In this document: positions 39,201-54,520 of the stretch, one piece after another
Layout: every line of letters starts with the position of its first letter
Position numbering within the stretch: the first letter of the stretch is position 1
Origin: Branchiostoma lanceolatum
Lineage: Eukaryota; Chordata; Leptocardii; Amphioxiformes; Branchiostomatidae
DNA length: 64,000 bases
Reading direction: 5' to 3'
Assembly (NCBI RefSeq): GCF_035083965.1
Contig: NC_089732.1
Location: forward strand, 12,601,424-12,665,423
Program-made: the position numbers and the translations under genes
Notes under the pieces: model-generated
The model's database searches: none
What the model was told of the DNA's origin: nothing
Seen by the model: only the letters and a program-made list of their open reading frames with translations

Positions 39201-42200
39201 AGTTGACAAGCTTTTGCACTAAATATGCTTTCACTCCGAGAAAAGAAAATGCGCAAATTGTAAAGAAAGTGATCTCAAACCAGTTTAGCTCACTGAAGAG
39301 CTATTCTTCCACTGGTTGTGGCAGAGGAGACAGACGCTATGTACAGTATTTACAGGTTCATTGTACCAGGGAAATTCACCTAGCTCTCATTATGACAACT
39401 TAAATAAACAGTGGACCATACATGATGGCTTTAGGTCCCGTCCAAAGGACTGCAACACTTACACGCAGCATGCATGTTGGGGGAGCAACAACAGCCGGGA
39501 TTCGAACTCCCAACCTCTTGGTCCTGAGGCGGAGTCGCTAACAACTGGACTACGTATATGCTACCTTCGACCAGATGTTGTAGGACCTGAATACTACAAC
39601 TTCTTTTCAAGTCCCTTCTGTGACCAGCTATATTTAAGTCTCCTAGGAAATCATCGTCATCATCATCTTGAATACCCCCCAGATGACCCGCGAGGGGCAA
39701 AGTGGGGGGGGGGAGGGGGGGGGGAGGAGGTCCCGGGCAAAGGTGGGCAGGCCTCCAGCCTGGCACGGTACGACTGTACGTTGGGAGCCGTCACTACCAG
39801 GCAGAGCATTCCACTCGGGGATGGTGCGGGGGAAGAATGAATATTTGTATGTATTTGTTCTAACATTGATTGTTTGATATTTGAGAGGGGAGGGGGGCAG
39901 ATTTTCCACATTACTTACAGGGAAGAGCCCAGCAGCTGTTCCAAGCAGCAGCAGCGCCTGGTTGTGGGTCTGTGGGCTGTCAGACAGCTGGATACACTGG
40001 ACAACCAGCTCCGCATTAAACTGTTCCTCCGGAAGCACATCTAGAGGACACAAGACAGTAACATATGATAACAAATGTAGAATCAACTTTGTTGTCCCCA
40101 TCAAAATACATTAATTTTATTCCATACTTTTATATAGTGTTAAGTACGTGTAGAATTATATTCAAAAAATAAAGTAAAGTAAATTAGATGCTTAGATAAT
40201 ACCAATACCAATTATGAGATGAAGAAAAATTGAATAGAGGCTTAGTTTAAATTTTACACTTTCAAATATAAGAGAATGGACTGGCATGTCACTAAGTGAA
40301 ACATTCAAAAGGACAGAATACCAAGGAGGGTGGAGAAATCTGGTTGCCAGATATTCTGTGCTGCTTCAATTGTCAAACAGTTAGACTATGGGATAGAGGA
40401 GATGTTGCAAATACAGCAGCACAAGTACTGCCATGTATGTTTCTACTTTATCGTATACTTCACATTCATGGAAGTGTTTGACCTTGATTTAGTACAAAAT
40501 TGTTGAAAGAAAATTCAATAACCTGGAGGTAAAGGCTTGTTGTCAGGTGAAAGACGCTCGCAGGTGTTCAGAAGACAGGTGAGAACCAGCTGTTTCAGGT
40601 ACTCTACAGGTGTCTGTTCCTCCTCCTCTAGACACCTGAGTCAAGAAACACAAGATAAGTCTCAAAATACATATCAAAATTTCAGGTCTTTAATCACTAA
40701 CCCCTGTTTTATCTTTGATTCATCAGCAACATTTTAATTGAATGCTTCTTCATTTTCATTTTGTGTCCTTGAGCAAAAACTTGTAAAAACACTGATTCCA
40801 ACCTCCGAATCCGGCATTCAAATTTTTGACAGGGGCGCAACCGGCGCACTCAAATTGCATTCTTAATATTCTATGAAAGCCTGTGTGATAAAAGTAGAAC
40901 CCTGTGTAATAACGAAAGTTATTGCCCGGTTCGCAGAACCCGTATCAAATGTTTTTGCAGCCCAGGTATGACATAACCAGTTGCGGTTACAACAAGGTCT
41001 GCAACAAGGTTTGGTGTTGCGGACAAGGTTTGGTGTTACGGACAAGGTTTGGTGTGACAATAAACTTACAATAAGCTTAGACAGGTCGACTACAAAACAA
41101 TCATACATAAGATTTTAACCAGAATACAGAACCTTGAGAGAATTGCAAACAGAGGTGGTACGATGAGTTGCAGGTTCCGGACTTTCTTCTTGTTCTGCAG
41201 CATTTCCAGGATGACCGTAACACGCCGCCACGGTTCGCTGTCCGTCGCTGACCGCTGTGTCACCTTGGCCTGCAGAGTAGCTCTGAGCGGATACAAATTT
41301 AATGCACTTGTCAGTATAAACCCCAAGGAACAGTGTACAAATAAACGATGTACTTCTATGTCCATTTAAACGTTTGTTTGTATTGCATATCCGATAAAAC
41401 GCCTCATGGCGTAACACACCAGGTTTGTATACCGAACAGTATAAGATGCATATCCATACAGATTTATTTGATCCACTCACACCAGGAAGGACCCTACTCT
41501 TTTCGATAAGTGTGCTTGAGGTGTGGCTCTCCTCAAACAGGTGACCTCCATTTAAAGTCCTGTCAGGTGAAACTGGGTACATAGCATCAGTTAGGGGTAT
41601 CCTTCGGATAGGACTAAACGGGGTCCCTTGACTTGTCCTGTTGACATGGTCCTTTAACATGAATTTCCTCAATTCGATCACTCAGTCAATGAATTGAGGA
41701 AAGGGACCCCTTTTTTGTGTTGGAGTATTATGTTATGATAACTTAAAGTCACCTTCTGATCTTCTTGGCGCCTCTGACTGAGGTAGAAGGTGCAGACTGG
41801 GTGAACTTCTTCAGCTCTATGGCAACTTCTACAGCCTGGAGAGAAATCTGATGAAGACAATAGAAAATAGATAGACTATAAAACAGGCAACACAAACTTA
41901 GGCAAGCTCTACACTTGTTTTTGAAACTGTCATGCTAGACATTGTAGAAATGAAGCATCTAAGGCTGTAGTACACCTCTGTAGTAGACTTCACTTAATTA
42001 TTTTTCTTTACACTCATTAAGCTACAGCATAGGAGAGGTACATGACATGTAGACTATCATGTCTAGCATGACAGATTAAACAAAAAATGGTAAAGCCTCA
42101 GCCTATTCGGAAGGAAAAATATTTGTTGAATTACTTTTATCTTTTCCAAGGGCTAAATTTTCATTTGTTGTTTTCAGCTTTCCTTCTTATAATAATTTAC

Positions 42201-45200
42201 TCCCCTATAGTTTGGATTAATCCTAGGAAATACTAAACTAAACATTGTCTGGTACTTACCACTTTCAGAACATGGCTGATTTCTTTAGCAACGTGAGGGC
42301 TAGGGGCAACAACCTGGAGGTCAAACAGGGTAGACAACAGTGCCTGTCTCACGGCAGGGGAGGGCAGTGAGGAAAAGAACTCTTTTGTGATCTGAAAAAA
42401 AAGAGTCAGCCATCAATATGTGCATGTAACCAGGTATAATTACTCTTAACCTTCTCCATGCTGCCTAACACTGTAACCAATAGGGAATTGGGTGCCAAAT
42501 GGCTACTTCAGTGTGCTAAAGGTTAAAATATAAGTTATGAGCTATCAAAAACATTGAACCATCATAACGTTATCTTCATTTCATTAACATAAAAAAATAT
42601 ATCAATTCAGAGTTTCAGATAAATAGCTGGTGAACTCAAATTTCTCAATGCTGTCTGAAACGTCTGACTGTTTGCAAAATCATCTGCTTGCTTCAAAGTT
42701 TTGGATAAGTCTTAGAATTGTTTTGACTAAATTAAGATAATAGATATCAATTCAAAGTCAAGGTGAACATAAAGAAATTTCTGGTTCAGTCACTGACAAA
42801 AGACAGTCTACAAAATTATGCAGTTGCTTTTAATTTTTACCCGTCATCTTGAATATCAACAGAGCAAAGCCGAACCTGTCTGAGAGCCATGGTCTGTGGT
42901 GACTCGTGACCATCACAGGGTTTACCACTGATCCCCATGGCCTTCTGGAGCAGCTGCAAAGCCTGATGGGAAGGCTGCAGCAGGGGTGTTGTGGGGACCT
43001 GGTATCTCACCAGGGTTTGATGTAAGATGGCGGCTTCTTCTGGTGTGAGACCATGTGGACACTTCTCCAGTAGGGCATCAAGCATGGGCAGCAGGGACGA
43101 TAGAACACCCTGTCGACAAAAATACATCATGATACTAGAAAGGTAACATTTGCAAGCAAATACATAACTGTTAACATTTACATGGTCTAATCTAAGAAAC
43201 TACTGCTCCGTTTATTCTTGTTTTGAATATGGTGACCAGCCCCTCCAGCTCTGTCTTGCCACTTGCTACATTATGTAATCCAACACCGCTTTACTACTAA
43301 CCATCTGGTCCAGGTCATCGACCTTAATTGTTTGGAACGGAAGAGGAAGAAAAAAACGGAGCAAAGACAATATGTTCCCTTCCCTGATAAGTTTCTTATT
43401 CCTTTATGCCATTCATGTAAAAATAATTTCATCAGATTGAAAAGACTAGGTGTGATATCAGTGATAAGTAGCCAATGGCATCGGTTCTTCTCACCTGACT
43501 GTTCACAAGTTGCAGAGCTTCGAGTAAACCGACTTTCATGTGACGAGGGGTGGCCTCAGCAGTCACATGATCAAGAAGGCTGTCCAATGTGGCCTGGAGT
43601 ACTGCCTGTTTAGCTTCAGCCTTTTGCTTGTGTTTTGTAGGAGATGCTTTGCTCACAGGCAGCTTTTGTTGTTCCAAGGGCTTGAAAAGGACCTGAAGAG
43701 CCTGGAAAGGAAGATCAGCATTAGATATTTTTTTTATTTTTTATTAAACAACATAAACAACAGATACAGACAGGATGGCAACGAACTCAAGTTAATAAAA
43801 CTTATATTACGTGCCATCATACAAAACAGGAATATCTTAAACAGTAATATACTTATCTACACAATAACAACAGATCAATGAAAGCGTTCAATACATGTGT
43901 TGCAATATGATTCGTTTCCCAAGCGCAAACCTCCCTTCCCCCCGACTAAATATAACTGATAGGATGGGATGTACCAATTTCAATGTGAGAACCGCTTCGT
44001 AAGTATGATATATTCTTGAGTTAAACTCATTATGTTACAGTTTGAACTGGGGGAGCAAAGAGATGATCCGTAGATTAACAGGTGTTTAATAGCATTGTCC
44101 GAGAGTGACTTGATGTCGAAAATGTGTCCTATAATTTTGGAAAGTTGGTCAAGTAAAAGTAAACGCTGGTTAATCTGTAATGGGCAGTGAAGTAGGAAAT
44201 GACAGATTGATTCGCATTGACACCCGCAGTAACATGCCGGGCTATCAACTAGCCCACGACTGAAGAGACTGTCATTCAAGCCGTGGGTGCCAATGCGAAA
44301 TCGTGCCAAGAGTGAACAAGCATATCGGGGACCATAACTGAAATGACTAGGTTTGGAAGGTCGTACACATTTAAATAGGTACATCCGAAACTTAGAGTAG
44401 CTGTAACTTCGTATTCCATTAGATATTTAAACAAATCTTTAAGATGTCTTAAAATACATCTATCTAGTACTTTTGTCCAGATAGTAAGTGACTGTTTTGT
44501 TTTTGAAAAAAAACAGAGTCATGAATAATGTCCTAATTAAAGAACTTAAGTCAGCTTTCTGAGTCCTATTTAAACACAGGATCAACCTTATTTACAGATT
44601 GCATGATAGAGTCAAATCTAGTCACACGACCAATAATCACAACCCACATTAAAACAGTCCTGTCTATTTTTACATAGCTAACTCCACCCCACCCTGACCT
44701 GAGCAACAACCTCATCCTGTCTTCAGCTACCATTTTCCTCATCCCCTTAAGAATTATCTGAATCCAGGTTTGACTGTACTTAACGTGTAGCAGTAACTAT
44801 TATAACATCTACTAAACATAATTCTACCAGGGTACATAATTCTGCCACCCTGAAAAGATACGTCCAAACAGATCTCCAACCCAACATTCCCCAGTATAAT
44901 ACACTTCTGTACATCTAAACTGTGCATACCTGGGGGGTGCTGCACTGCTGCGATCTCTCAAATCCCCTGTTTTTCAAAGTGGCAGATTTATGTAACCCGG
45001 CAGATTAATGCAGATAGGGAAGCACAGAAGCCATGCCTGTCCTTGGTGCTGAACACCATTTGCACACACACAGTTGATGATACAACTGCATGTATTTGAC
45101 ATACCTGTTTCAGGTGGTTGTTGTCTGCTACCAGTTCTTCCCTGGCATGGACCAGTCTCTTCACCAGGACATCTCCATACATGGAGCCATGTGATCGTGC

Positions 45201-48200
45201 TAACAGTGCCTCTAACACTGAGACGGCTGCTTCCCTTACAGCAGGGACTCTGTGCTGTAGTGTCACCAGGAGGGAGGGCAGAACTAGAGGGGGGAGGGGG
45301 GTAAAATCATGGGCTTGTTAATCTTACATTGTTTTTTGCTGTACAGTAAGGCTCTTACTTTATTTTTTTTTCCTGTCCCGTTGATTGTTTGCAAGCCAAT
45401 GTTGTTAATTTTCGTCGTTAAATGCTTACGAAAATGCATTTTCATCAATTTTATGTCATGAAGTTAATATTTTTAGGACACATGGACAGAAACCTTTGTC
45501 CATCCCAACAAGCAAATTTCAGTCCTGGGATGGAAGGATGGGTTCTGGAGACAGTCCTGCTGTACAGTTAGACAAAGCTGTAAGCTTATACACAAGTACA
45601 GAAATTATACACTACACAATTAGAAACTACACATACATTTTGGATGATTTTAGCTTGTAAGATAATGGCACACAAGCATGCTTCTAAAAGCAAACAAGCA
45701 TGCATGCTTTAATGCAATCATCTTGCTTGTCGCAGAAAATGTCATGTACAATGTAAGATTTTCCTGTCCATCATCTATTCATAAAGTGCAAATTTGATCT
45801 CTTTTTCACAGCCAACTATGTCCCTAAATAGAAAGAAAAACACCCAAAACTAATGCACAACTTATACAGTTTATCACAGAATTGGGTCAAATGGAAAGAA
45901 GCTAACTATGACAGCAGATATTATAGGAAAGCACTATAGTACCACTATTCTCCATGCCGAGCAGTTCAGCCACTGTCTTGTCCCCTGAGCTGGAGATGCA
46001 CACAGCTGCCATGTGGAGCGCCCTGACCTGCACAAGGGCTCGGGCGTGGCTGGTGTTGTCATGGTGACACACCCACAACATGGACAGGAACCTGAATAAT
46101 GTGGCTGTGTCTGGTAGGTGCACCTGGGGAAAATAGTTTGTGTTTAAACTCAAATTCGAGAAAAGAATAATCTCTGGCGCACTTTGTTTGTTTGTTTGTT
46201 TATTTCTATCTATCCAGGGGTAACATATCGCCTGCGATGGCGTTTTTCAATGTGCCCTGGGGGGCAATCCCTACATTCAAACTTAAATACATAAGATAAC
46301 AAAAATAACACAAACTGTAATTGAATAATTGTACAAAGTAAAATTAACTAAATGCTTAGAAATACTAACTTATTACAACTGATTTCAAATAACAAAATGA
46401 ATAAAACATAAATATAACATGATGTAACAAAGAAAAACAATGGAATAGCGTCAGAAAAGTTTGCATTGAAATGTGTGTTTCCTCCTGTGCATGACATAAA
46501 TAAGATACAACACCGTGTATTCACATCACTCTTGGTCCCAGCCATTCTATATGTCTAACAACAACAGAGTGAGAACATAACAGTATCTGTGTTTGTATGG
46601 CAGATATAACCGCCCTTTAACGTAACATGGAAAGAGAAGTCTTTGAATTCACCTTGAGGAAGTTCTGCATGAGCTGTCTCCAGTGCTGTACATGGTGGTC
46701 AGCTGTTGTCCCGGAGGTGAAGGTCACCAGAAGGTCAAAAAGCTGTACCAGCAGGGATAGGTAGGACTTCTGGGAAGGATCAGCTGTCTGCTGGCTCCAC
46801 CACTGCTGGGCTGCAGGGAACATGTAAGATAAGTAAGGGAGGGTGGCACACTGGCCATGCCTGTCCTTGGTGCTGAAAACCATCCACACACAAACAAACC
46901 TGTACTTATTGCTGAGCATAATTCAGACACAAACAGACCTGTCCTTGGTGCTTAACACAACCATAGCCAAAAAAAACTGTTCTTGGTGCTGAACACCATC
47001 CACAGAGACACAAAACTATCCTTGGTGCTGAACAACATCTACACACAAACCAGACCTGATTTTGATGCTGAACACCGTCCACATACAAACACACCTGTCC
47101 TTGGTGCTGAACACCATCCACACACAAACAAAACCATCCTTGGTGCTGAACACCCTTCAGACATAAACATGCCTGTCCTTGGTGCTGAACACCATCTCCA
47201 CACAAACAGACCTGTCCTTGGTGCTGAACACCATCTTCTTCACACTAACTATACCTGTCCTTGGTGCTAAACACCATCTACACACAAACAAACCTGTCCT
47301 TGTTGCTGAACACCATCTTCTTCACATTACTTATACCTGTCCTTGGTGCTAAACACCATCTACATAAAACCTGTCCTTGTTGCTAAACGCTAACTACACA
47401 GTGTTAATCCTGCTTTAGAACAACACTCAAAATATATTTTACAATAATAGTACCTGTTATTGCCCTAACACATGACACAGATCACAAGTTAAGAAGACAG
47501 ACTTCTGAAATTTTAACATAACTACTCACCTGTCAAGTCTGCAGGAACATGTAGGTTGACAATAATGTTGTTCAGCAGCCAGAGTAGAACAGGCACAAAC
47601 TGTGGGCTGTCTGGTCCCAAGCCCTGGTGGCTCATCTTCTGGTAGTGAATCGACAGGTTCTGTGGCATGATGGCAACCTTTGTGTGGAGAAATTTCAGGT
47701 ACTGCACATCCAGTGAACTCTGCAAGAGGGAGTAGTTTCACATTTCTATGTCTATGAAGGCTGGACATCCAAGTAAGAAGATACTCCTTACAAAAGTTAC
47801 TCAAGCAACTGGATAAGTTTTGTCAACGGTCCAACGTTTCAGGCAGCATCCACTGTCTTTCTATAGTGATTGCTTAACATTGTCTTCAATATCTCAGCTA
47901 CTTGTCTAGGTAGCAAAGAGTCAAGTGTCACATATCCAGTGAACATTGTCAGTAGATATAGTGCCAAATCTAGAATATTTTGCTGCAGTCTTACAGCAGG
48001 ATATTTTTGTTATATTTTCACATACTGTAAATCACTTTAATAAAGCGGCAGAAAAATATAGGGGTTGGGGGAAAATGGAGTAGGTCACGGCACTTAATTT
48101 AACGGTGGGAACAAACATTACTGTCTCAGATATTAGTGATCAAATATTTGCGATGATGAAATTTTAGCTGTTGACTAGTGACCGTTAAGTCAGCTAAAAT

Positions 48201-51200
48201 TAAGTTACAGTTAACAAATCAAGAATTACAGTACCTTTCCCCTCTGCATTGGCATGCTGCCCTCTGAGGACCCCACTTGGTGCAGCCTATTGAAGACCAA
48301 ATCAAGTGCCTGCTGACACAAGGCCCCCTGGTCGCCCGGGTCTACCTGCCCGATCACATGTGCCAGGATGAAGCTAACTACCATGGGAAGATGCCCACAT
48401 TTCTCTGCTGAAGATGTTGCTGCCTCATATAGCTTTTGAATCTAAAAAAAAAGAAGAACGGGTAGTCAAAAAATGATGCTCAGTCTTTTGAACTGTTCAA
48501 AAAACAAACAACCATATGATTGTATAATTATTGATTAAAAGGTTTGCACTTTTGTCTTCAAAGTTGGTAAATAAGAATTTTCGACAATCGATACTGACTC
48601 ACACTTGGGCCAGTCCACTTTTCTCTTGTGTTTAATTAAAACTTAAAACTTTTCAACTTTAATAAAAGACAAGAGAAATTTACCATATCCTTCCTCATGT
48701 CTGGGTCCATGGCTGCCAGGTTCCCTGCAAGGTGACTAACCAAGCCCTGATTGGCTGTTGCCATGACAACATTGACATCACTACTCTGACTCAGATGGCT
48801 CCATGCTGAGGAAACAAGAAAGGTGCTACAAGTTAGTAAAGAGTACAAACTGTGTGGGGAGGAATGGCTAGAATCTGGACTGATGCCCACACATACATTT
48901 ACCTTCATTTCTCTTCCCTTTCTTCTAAAATTCTGTGACAACTTTTAAGCCATATCTGACCAAAATAGATGAAACTTTATGATTTAGGGTTGGATAAGAG
49001 AATGGCAATGTTAGAATCGGTACAATGGCCTAGCTAGTGGGTAGAGTGTTCGCCTTGCACACGGTAGGTCGTGAGTTCAAACGCCGGCCGGGTTATACCA
49101 AAGACTCTAAAAATGGTACATACTGCTTTCTCTGCTTTGATAGCACTCAGCATTTGGGAAAGAGTATGGTAGTTAAACACACACCACTACCAGTAGACTA
49201 GCCCCCTGCTGTAGTGACTTGCACAAAGTTGTGCGGCCCGGGGATGCCGAAACGGAGATGGGCGCTGCCTTATGCACCGTCTGGTGCGGGGAGGACTTTA
49301 ACTTTAACTTTAAATGTTAGAATCACTGCCAGTGTTGAAATGAGTTAGTTATCAACCTACATGTACTGTGGTGTCTACCTTGCTGAGCCCCTTTAAGCAG
49401 CGGATGCTCCTGACACAGGTACGACTTCGCTACTGTCGCCGCCGTTGTGACCTCCGCAGACTTGGCGTCGGGGACGACCACGAACAGGAGCGGCAAAACG
49501 GCGACTGCCACCTTGTCGTGAACGGTCGGGTTGTCCTGTAGGAGAGCCGCGCTGGTCAGGACTTCTGCTGCGGCTTCGCTGACATCGCTACGGTGGAGTA
49601 ACGGAATCAAGGTGTCCTCTAGTCCCTCCTTAGGTAAGGTGGGCAGGTCCTATATACACACAGAGTTACATGATGTAGATAAATTATGTGTTTGAATATT
49701 GTAACTACTGTATAATAATACAATGCTAAACTTTCTTCCAACACTAAGGTATTCACGGATCAAATTTTCGACGACCACTGTCACCTTCTTCAGGATCAAT
49801 AATGACCAATCACTGCCGAACGTAAACTCGCGAGAGTTACAGACACATGACTTTATTGACACATGTCATTATGGATATGTGACGTTAGCAATTGGTCAAA
49901 CGTGCCAGGAAGTAGGCGACAGAAGAAGAAGGCGACAGTGGTCGTCGAAAATTTGATATGTGAATACCTTAGTGTTGGAAGAAAGTTTAGCATTGTATTA
50001 TGATTACTGCCAACACAGATGAGCTTTCATTGTGACTACTGTATGTTTCATGCATTTAAATTTCGGATGGTTAAATTTTCGCAGTTTAATTTCACGGTAA
50101 CCTCTTAATTGCAAGTTTATAACAACAGCAAAAATTCTTGATTTGTCTTGTGCCTGCCTATTTGTACCACATTTTTTAACCGTAAACACAAAACCACACT
50201 TAACACTCTGTGACCATAAAATGCATTTTACTGTATCAGTAAATTTTGAGACAGTATTGCACTCACCAAAGATAACAACAAGACCCATCACTGTGCAAAA
50301 ATTTAAAAAAAGGGTGGCAATTAAAAATTATTGCACCACGTAAGTAGGTCATCTGTCATCGACCTGCGTGCTGGAATGCCAGACCTTACTAACAAGGTCT
50401 AGAGTGACAGGCGGGTCCACAGACGGATTCCTGTCAAATTCTGGGAATTCTTGCCGGAATGCCAGACCTTACTAACAAGGTATAGAGTGACAGGCGGTGT
50501 CCACGGACGGATTCCTGTCAAATTCTGGGAATACTTGTGAAATGGGCCTAAAATATACTATTTAGCTCGCTAATAACAGAATGACAGTTATGCTTCAGAA
50601 TTAGCCTTGAGCACAGAGCTTACGAGTGCATATTTCTTTGATATACCAATAATATACATGTCACTTTGAATACTGTGATGTTACACAATATTCTCCATAC
50701 AATCTCTGTAGAAGACATACCTTAAGAACCCCTAGTGCTGTCATCACCACATCATCATCATCATCTCCCAGTCTTTGGACCAGAGCGTCCCTCACAAAGT
50801 TCAGATCAGTTTCTCCCTGCAATAGAGTTTCAATAAACATGATATTTGTTATCACCATGTGGGTGGTTGCATGTATCTTTTTCTACCAACATTTTTAAAA
50901 CAAATCAGTGTAAAGTTATTCCAACTACTTTTCTAATTCATTTGCACAGAATCTGTGGCCAAAATCTTTGCTGACTTGTCTAAGATTCATGGACCAAGGG
51001 CAGGTCTGTTTGTATGTGAGTGGTGTTCAGCACCAAGGACAGGTTTGTTTGAATATACATGGTGTTTAGCACCAAGGACAGGTCTGTTTGTATGTGCGGT
51101 CAAATAGCTGAGTGGCTAAGCTAGATGACACAAGATCAAGAGGTCGTGGGTTTGATTCCTGGCTAGATGTTGTGTCCTTGGAAAAGGCATTTTATACGAC

Positions 51201-54200
51201 TTTCCTCACTCCATCTAGGTGCAAAAATGGGTAGCTGACTTTGGTTGGGGAGGTAAAAGGCAGAAAGGTGGAAGGAGAGGGGTTGGGCTCCGCCTTCCGA
51301 TACTGTGACCTAGATGCTGTAGATAACAATCTACTGCCACTACAGCCCCAAAAAGGCCATGGGACTACCTTCCACCCTACATGTACATATAGTATATTTG
51401 GTTGTACATTTGGTTGGGGAGGTAAAAGGTAGTGGAAGGAGAGGGGTTGGGCTCCGCCTTCCAATGCTGTGACCTAGACGCTGTAGATAACAACCTACTG
51501 CCACTACAGCCCCAAAAAGGCTATGGGACTATACCTACCACCCTGCATGTACCTTATACTATAGTATGGTATATCATTACATTCAATACAATCAATGTTG
51601 ATTTTGAGCATCCTGTTACCTTAGACTGTACTTCTACTAGACTGTATGTAACCTTACTGGTTATCAACAATAATGACTACCTGTTGAGTTTCCCAGGCCT
51701 TTGGAAGGTATTTGACAGCATTTTTGCGTACAGTACAATTCGGATGGTTAAGTGACAACACAAGGGAAGTCTGTGCTTCGGGGACCAGCTGGTGTTTTAA
51801 CCCTCCAAGCGACAGGCTAACAAACTCCTGCACATGCTCAGCATCATGGGAAGTCTCCTCTGAACTCTGACCCATGTGGATCTGTAGGATGGTATCCATG
51901 GCAACAGGGTATCTCCTGTCAATCAATTTGACAATGGGCCCCACTCTCTCATTTAAAGACTGCACTGCCGATGGTGACTTTCCCGCCATCTGACTTCTCA
52001 CTGTAAGGTAGTCCTGGAACAGGTTTCTGAAAAAGACATCATCCAGAAAAAAAATCATTATAATACCGAAACAGAAATATACATTTCTTAGCAACCCAAC
52101 ATACTTAATTCTCAATGTACAAATTGTACATACACATTGCTCAAAATCTGAATTTAGAAACGGTGGAAAATTTTTTGTTGCACCAAGAACATGGTTTCAC
52201 TATACTTTCAGAGTGAAATAAAAGAGTTGACAAGCCAATAACATTATATTTCACATCTAAAAAGTGATATTCCTATAGCTCAACTTATAGTTATATGTAC
52301 AGCCTAAACTGAGCTCCTGGTTCCAATTTGGTGGTAACTGGGAGATCCTGGTTCAATCCTGGGTCAGGAAATCTCTGTTTGGGCTGCAACCATTTTTTGA
52401 AAGGAACGTAAATGGGGGTCCTGTATTTGCGGAGGTACCTCGAGCACGTTAAAGGGGATGGGCTAGCGACCCCTCTCTTAAAAAAACATACCCTGCTTCT
52501 CAAAAGGCAAGGAAACCTGCTGGCCTATGTACCACTAGGCACTACAAGGTGAACAAACTACAACAAAAAGGAGTTTGGGAACGTAACAAGGACTACAAAA
52601 CTTACTTGGCCACCAGTGTCTGCAGTGATTCTGTCAGCTCCACATCTAACAGCAGGTTCTCCAGAAGACCACAGTAGCTGACAGGACCGGCGGTACCATC
52701 CTCACCCTCACTACTGGTACCTGTGGTGGTGGCGGCTGGGGACGGAGGGACTCATTAATTCTTCATAGATAAATCATGTATCATAAGCTCCATCTGTCCG
52801 CATTTACAGCTGTCTTAAAACCTTTAGTACACTGAAGTTGCCATTACTTGGCTCCCGATTCCCTAGTTACAGAGTTAGGCAACAGGGAGAATGTTAAGAA
52901 GTGAGAAGGAGTTGAACCTGAACATTACGTATGATTATGATACCACATTTCTTAAATCACTGTAGCTACAGTAGAAATGATTTGCAGGAGATGCGCACTT
53001 AGTACTTTGTTAGGTGACTCACTGAAACAGAGGTACACTATTAGCAATCTGTAAAAAGAATGCCAACCTAATCTAACCCATCTATTATTAGTAACTGAAG
53101 CATTGAAGTTAATTTGATCCATTTGCTTACATGCTTAACAAGGTTTGATTGAAACATGGAAATCTATTGTTAAACCATTGTACAACAGGTAACAAACCTG
53201 TGTCGTTGACTGCAGCCTTGACCAGCTGAGGTAGGAACACAGTCAGCAGTCCTGTGATGTTGTGAGCGGTGCCTAGTCTGGCTAGGGTCTGCACCAGGCC
53301 TGGCACTCTACACAACTGCTTGAAGGACCTGTGAAAAACAGAATCTACAGAGTTACAAACAGTATTACATATATGTACTTAAAAAACTTCAGAACATCCA
53401 TAGGCTACCATGGACCCAATGTCTGGAACAGTCTACCGCCAGACACAGTGACACGCACGGCCCCAACACTGGCTTCCTTCAAGAGACTCTTAATGTGACA
53501 CAAAAGACTAAAAACAAACGGACGGTAACCATAAACTTTAAATATTCCAAGTGTAGAAATTGTAACTTATCCCCACCTCTTGGGCAGCTTGTCGACCCGC
53601 TGTTTGTGACACAGCACAGCCAGACAGGTGACAGCCTCGACCGACAGCTGTGGGCTGATGTGCTGTAAAAATACACAACGTAGAAAACATGCATTATATT
53701 GACGTCTAAACTCTTTGTCGGGATTTGTAGGGAGTTTGTAGGGATTTAATTTTGCAGTAGGGTGAAAATGGAGTGTTCACAGTGTTTTTAAGGTTTTGTC
53801 TTCCAAGTTATCCTTTCATGATTATCACGAGGATAAGCTATTGACCAGGTATACATAAATTATGTACATAATCATTACCGTACCAAGATAAGCTCAAATC
53901 CTTTTTTATTTGTAATAAAATTGATGTAACAAAGACAACAAACTTTTCCAACCTGTATAGAATCTTTTCAGACACTAAGCTCAAATAATGATATATAATA
54001 ATTTCAGTCACGAACATTTTTTGAAACCGAAACCTGTTCACTGACCTTGGAAACGCCCTTGACAAACATCTGCACCAGGAGACCCTGCATGGTAATCTTA
54101 TTAGCCAGCTGTCCAATGATCAGATACGAGGCAGCCTTGTAGTCCAGAATAGACCGAGACTTCAGGCCCTTTAGGATGTAAGGCAGCAGTTTGGTCACCA

Positions 54201-54483
54201 TGTTCTCTTTGATGACTTCCGTGACCTCGAGTGCGCCCAGAATGGTGGTGGCGTAGAAACTGATGAGGGCACGCATGGGGGAGGGCGCAGAGGAGTCCAG
54301 GGAGGAGTGAACCTGGATGGAACAGCCAAAGAAACATTTGTGATAATGACAAGGAAAGAGTTTAGCTCTTACATAGTAGATGGAAAATGACGTAGTGACG
54401 TTATGAAGAAAAGACAAGTTTAACATCTCAGCTGTAAGAAGTTAATAATTACCTTAGCCAAGAAGATGATGTTTAAGATGCCA

Positions 54484-54520
<37 letters not shown>

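Noticed and set aside
39643..40104. A 153-codon minus-strand frame mixing HEATR1-like and reverse-transcriptase-like sequence.
   Set aside because: It is read-through from the HEATR1 exon at 39,919-40,040 past its GTAAGT donor into a LINE fragment, not a fusion protein.
46906..47270. Open frames of 95-99 codons on both strands with periodic VDGVQHQGQVCL / LGAEHHPHTN-type repeats.
   Set aside because: They are translations of the ~40-bp minisatellite; both strands are open because the unit lacks stops. No start context, splice sites or homologue.
54426..54486. Possible small exon between the HEATR1 exons at 54,826-54,927 and 54,046-54,312 (reads GILNIIFLAK before a GTAATT donor, after a CA-repeat AG).
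   Set aside because: The flanking exons join directly in phase 0 and match the vertebrate protein without a gap. With that acceptor the candidate would be in the wrong phase and meet a stop.
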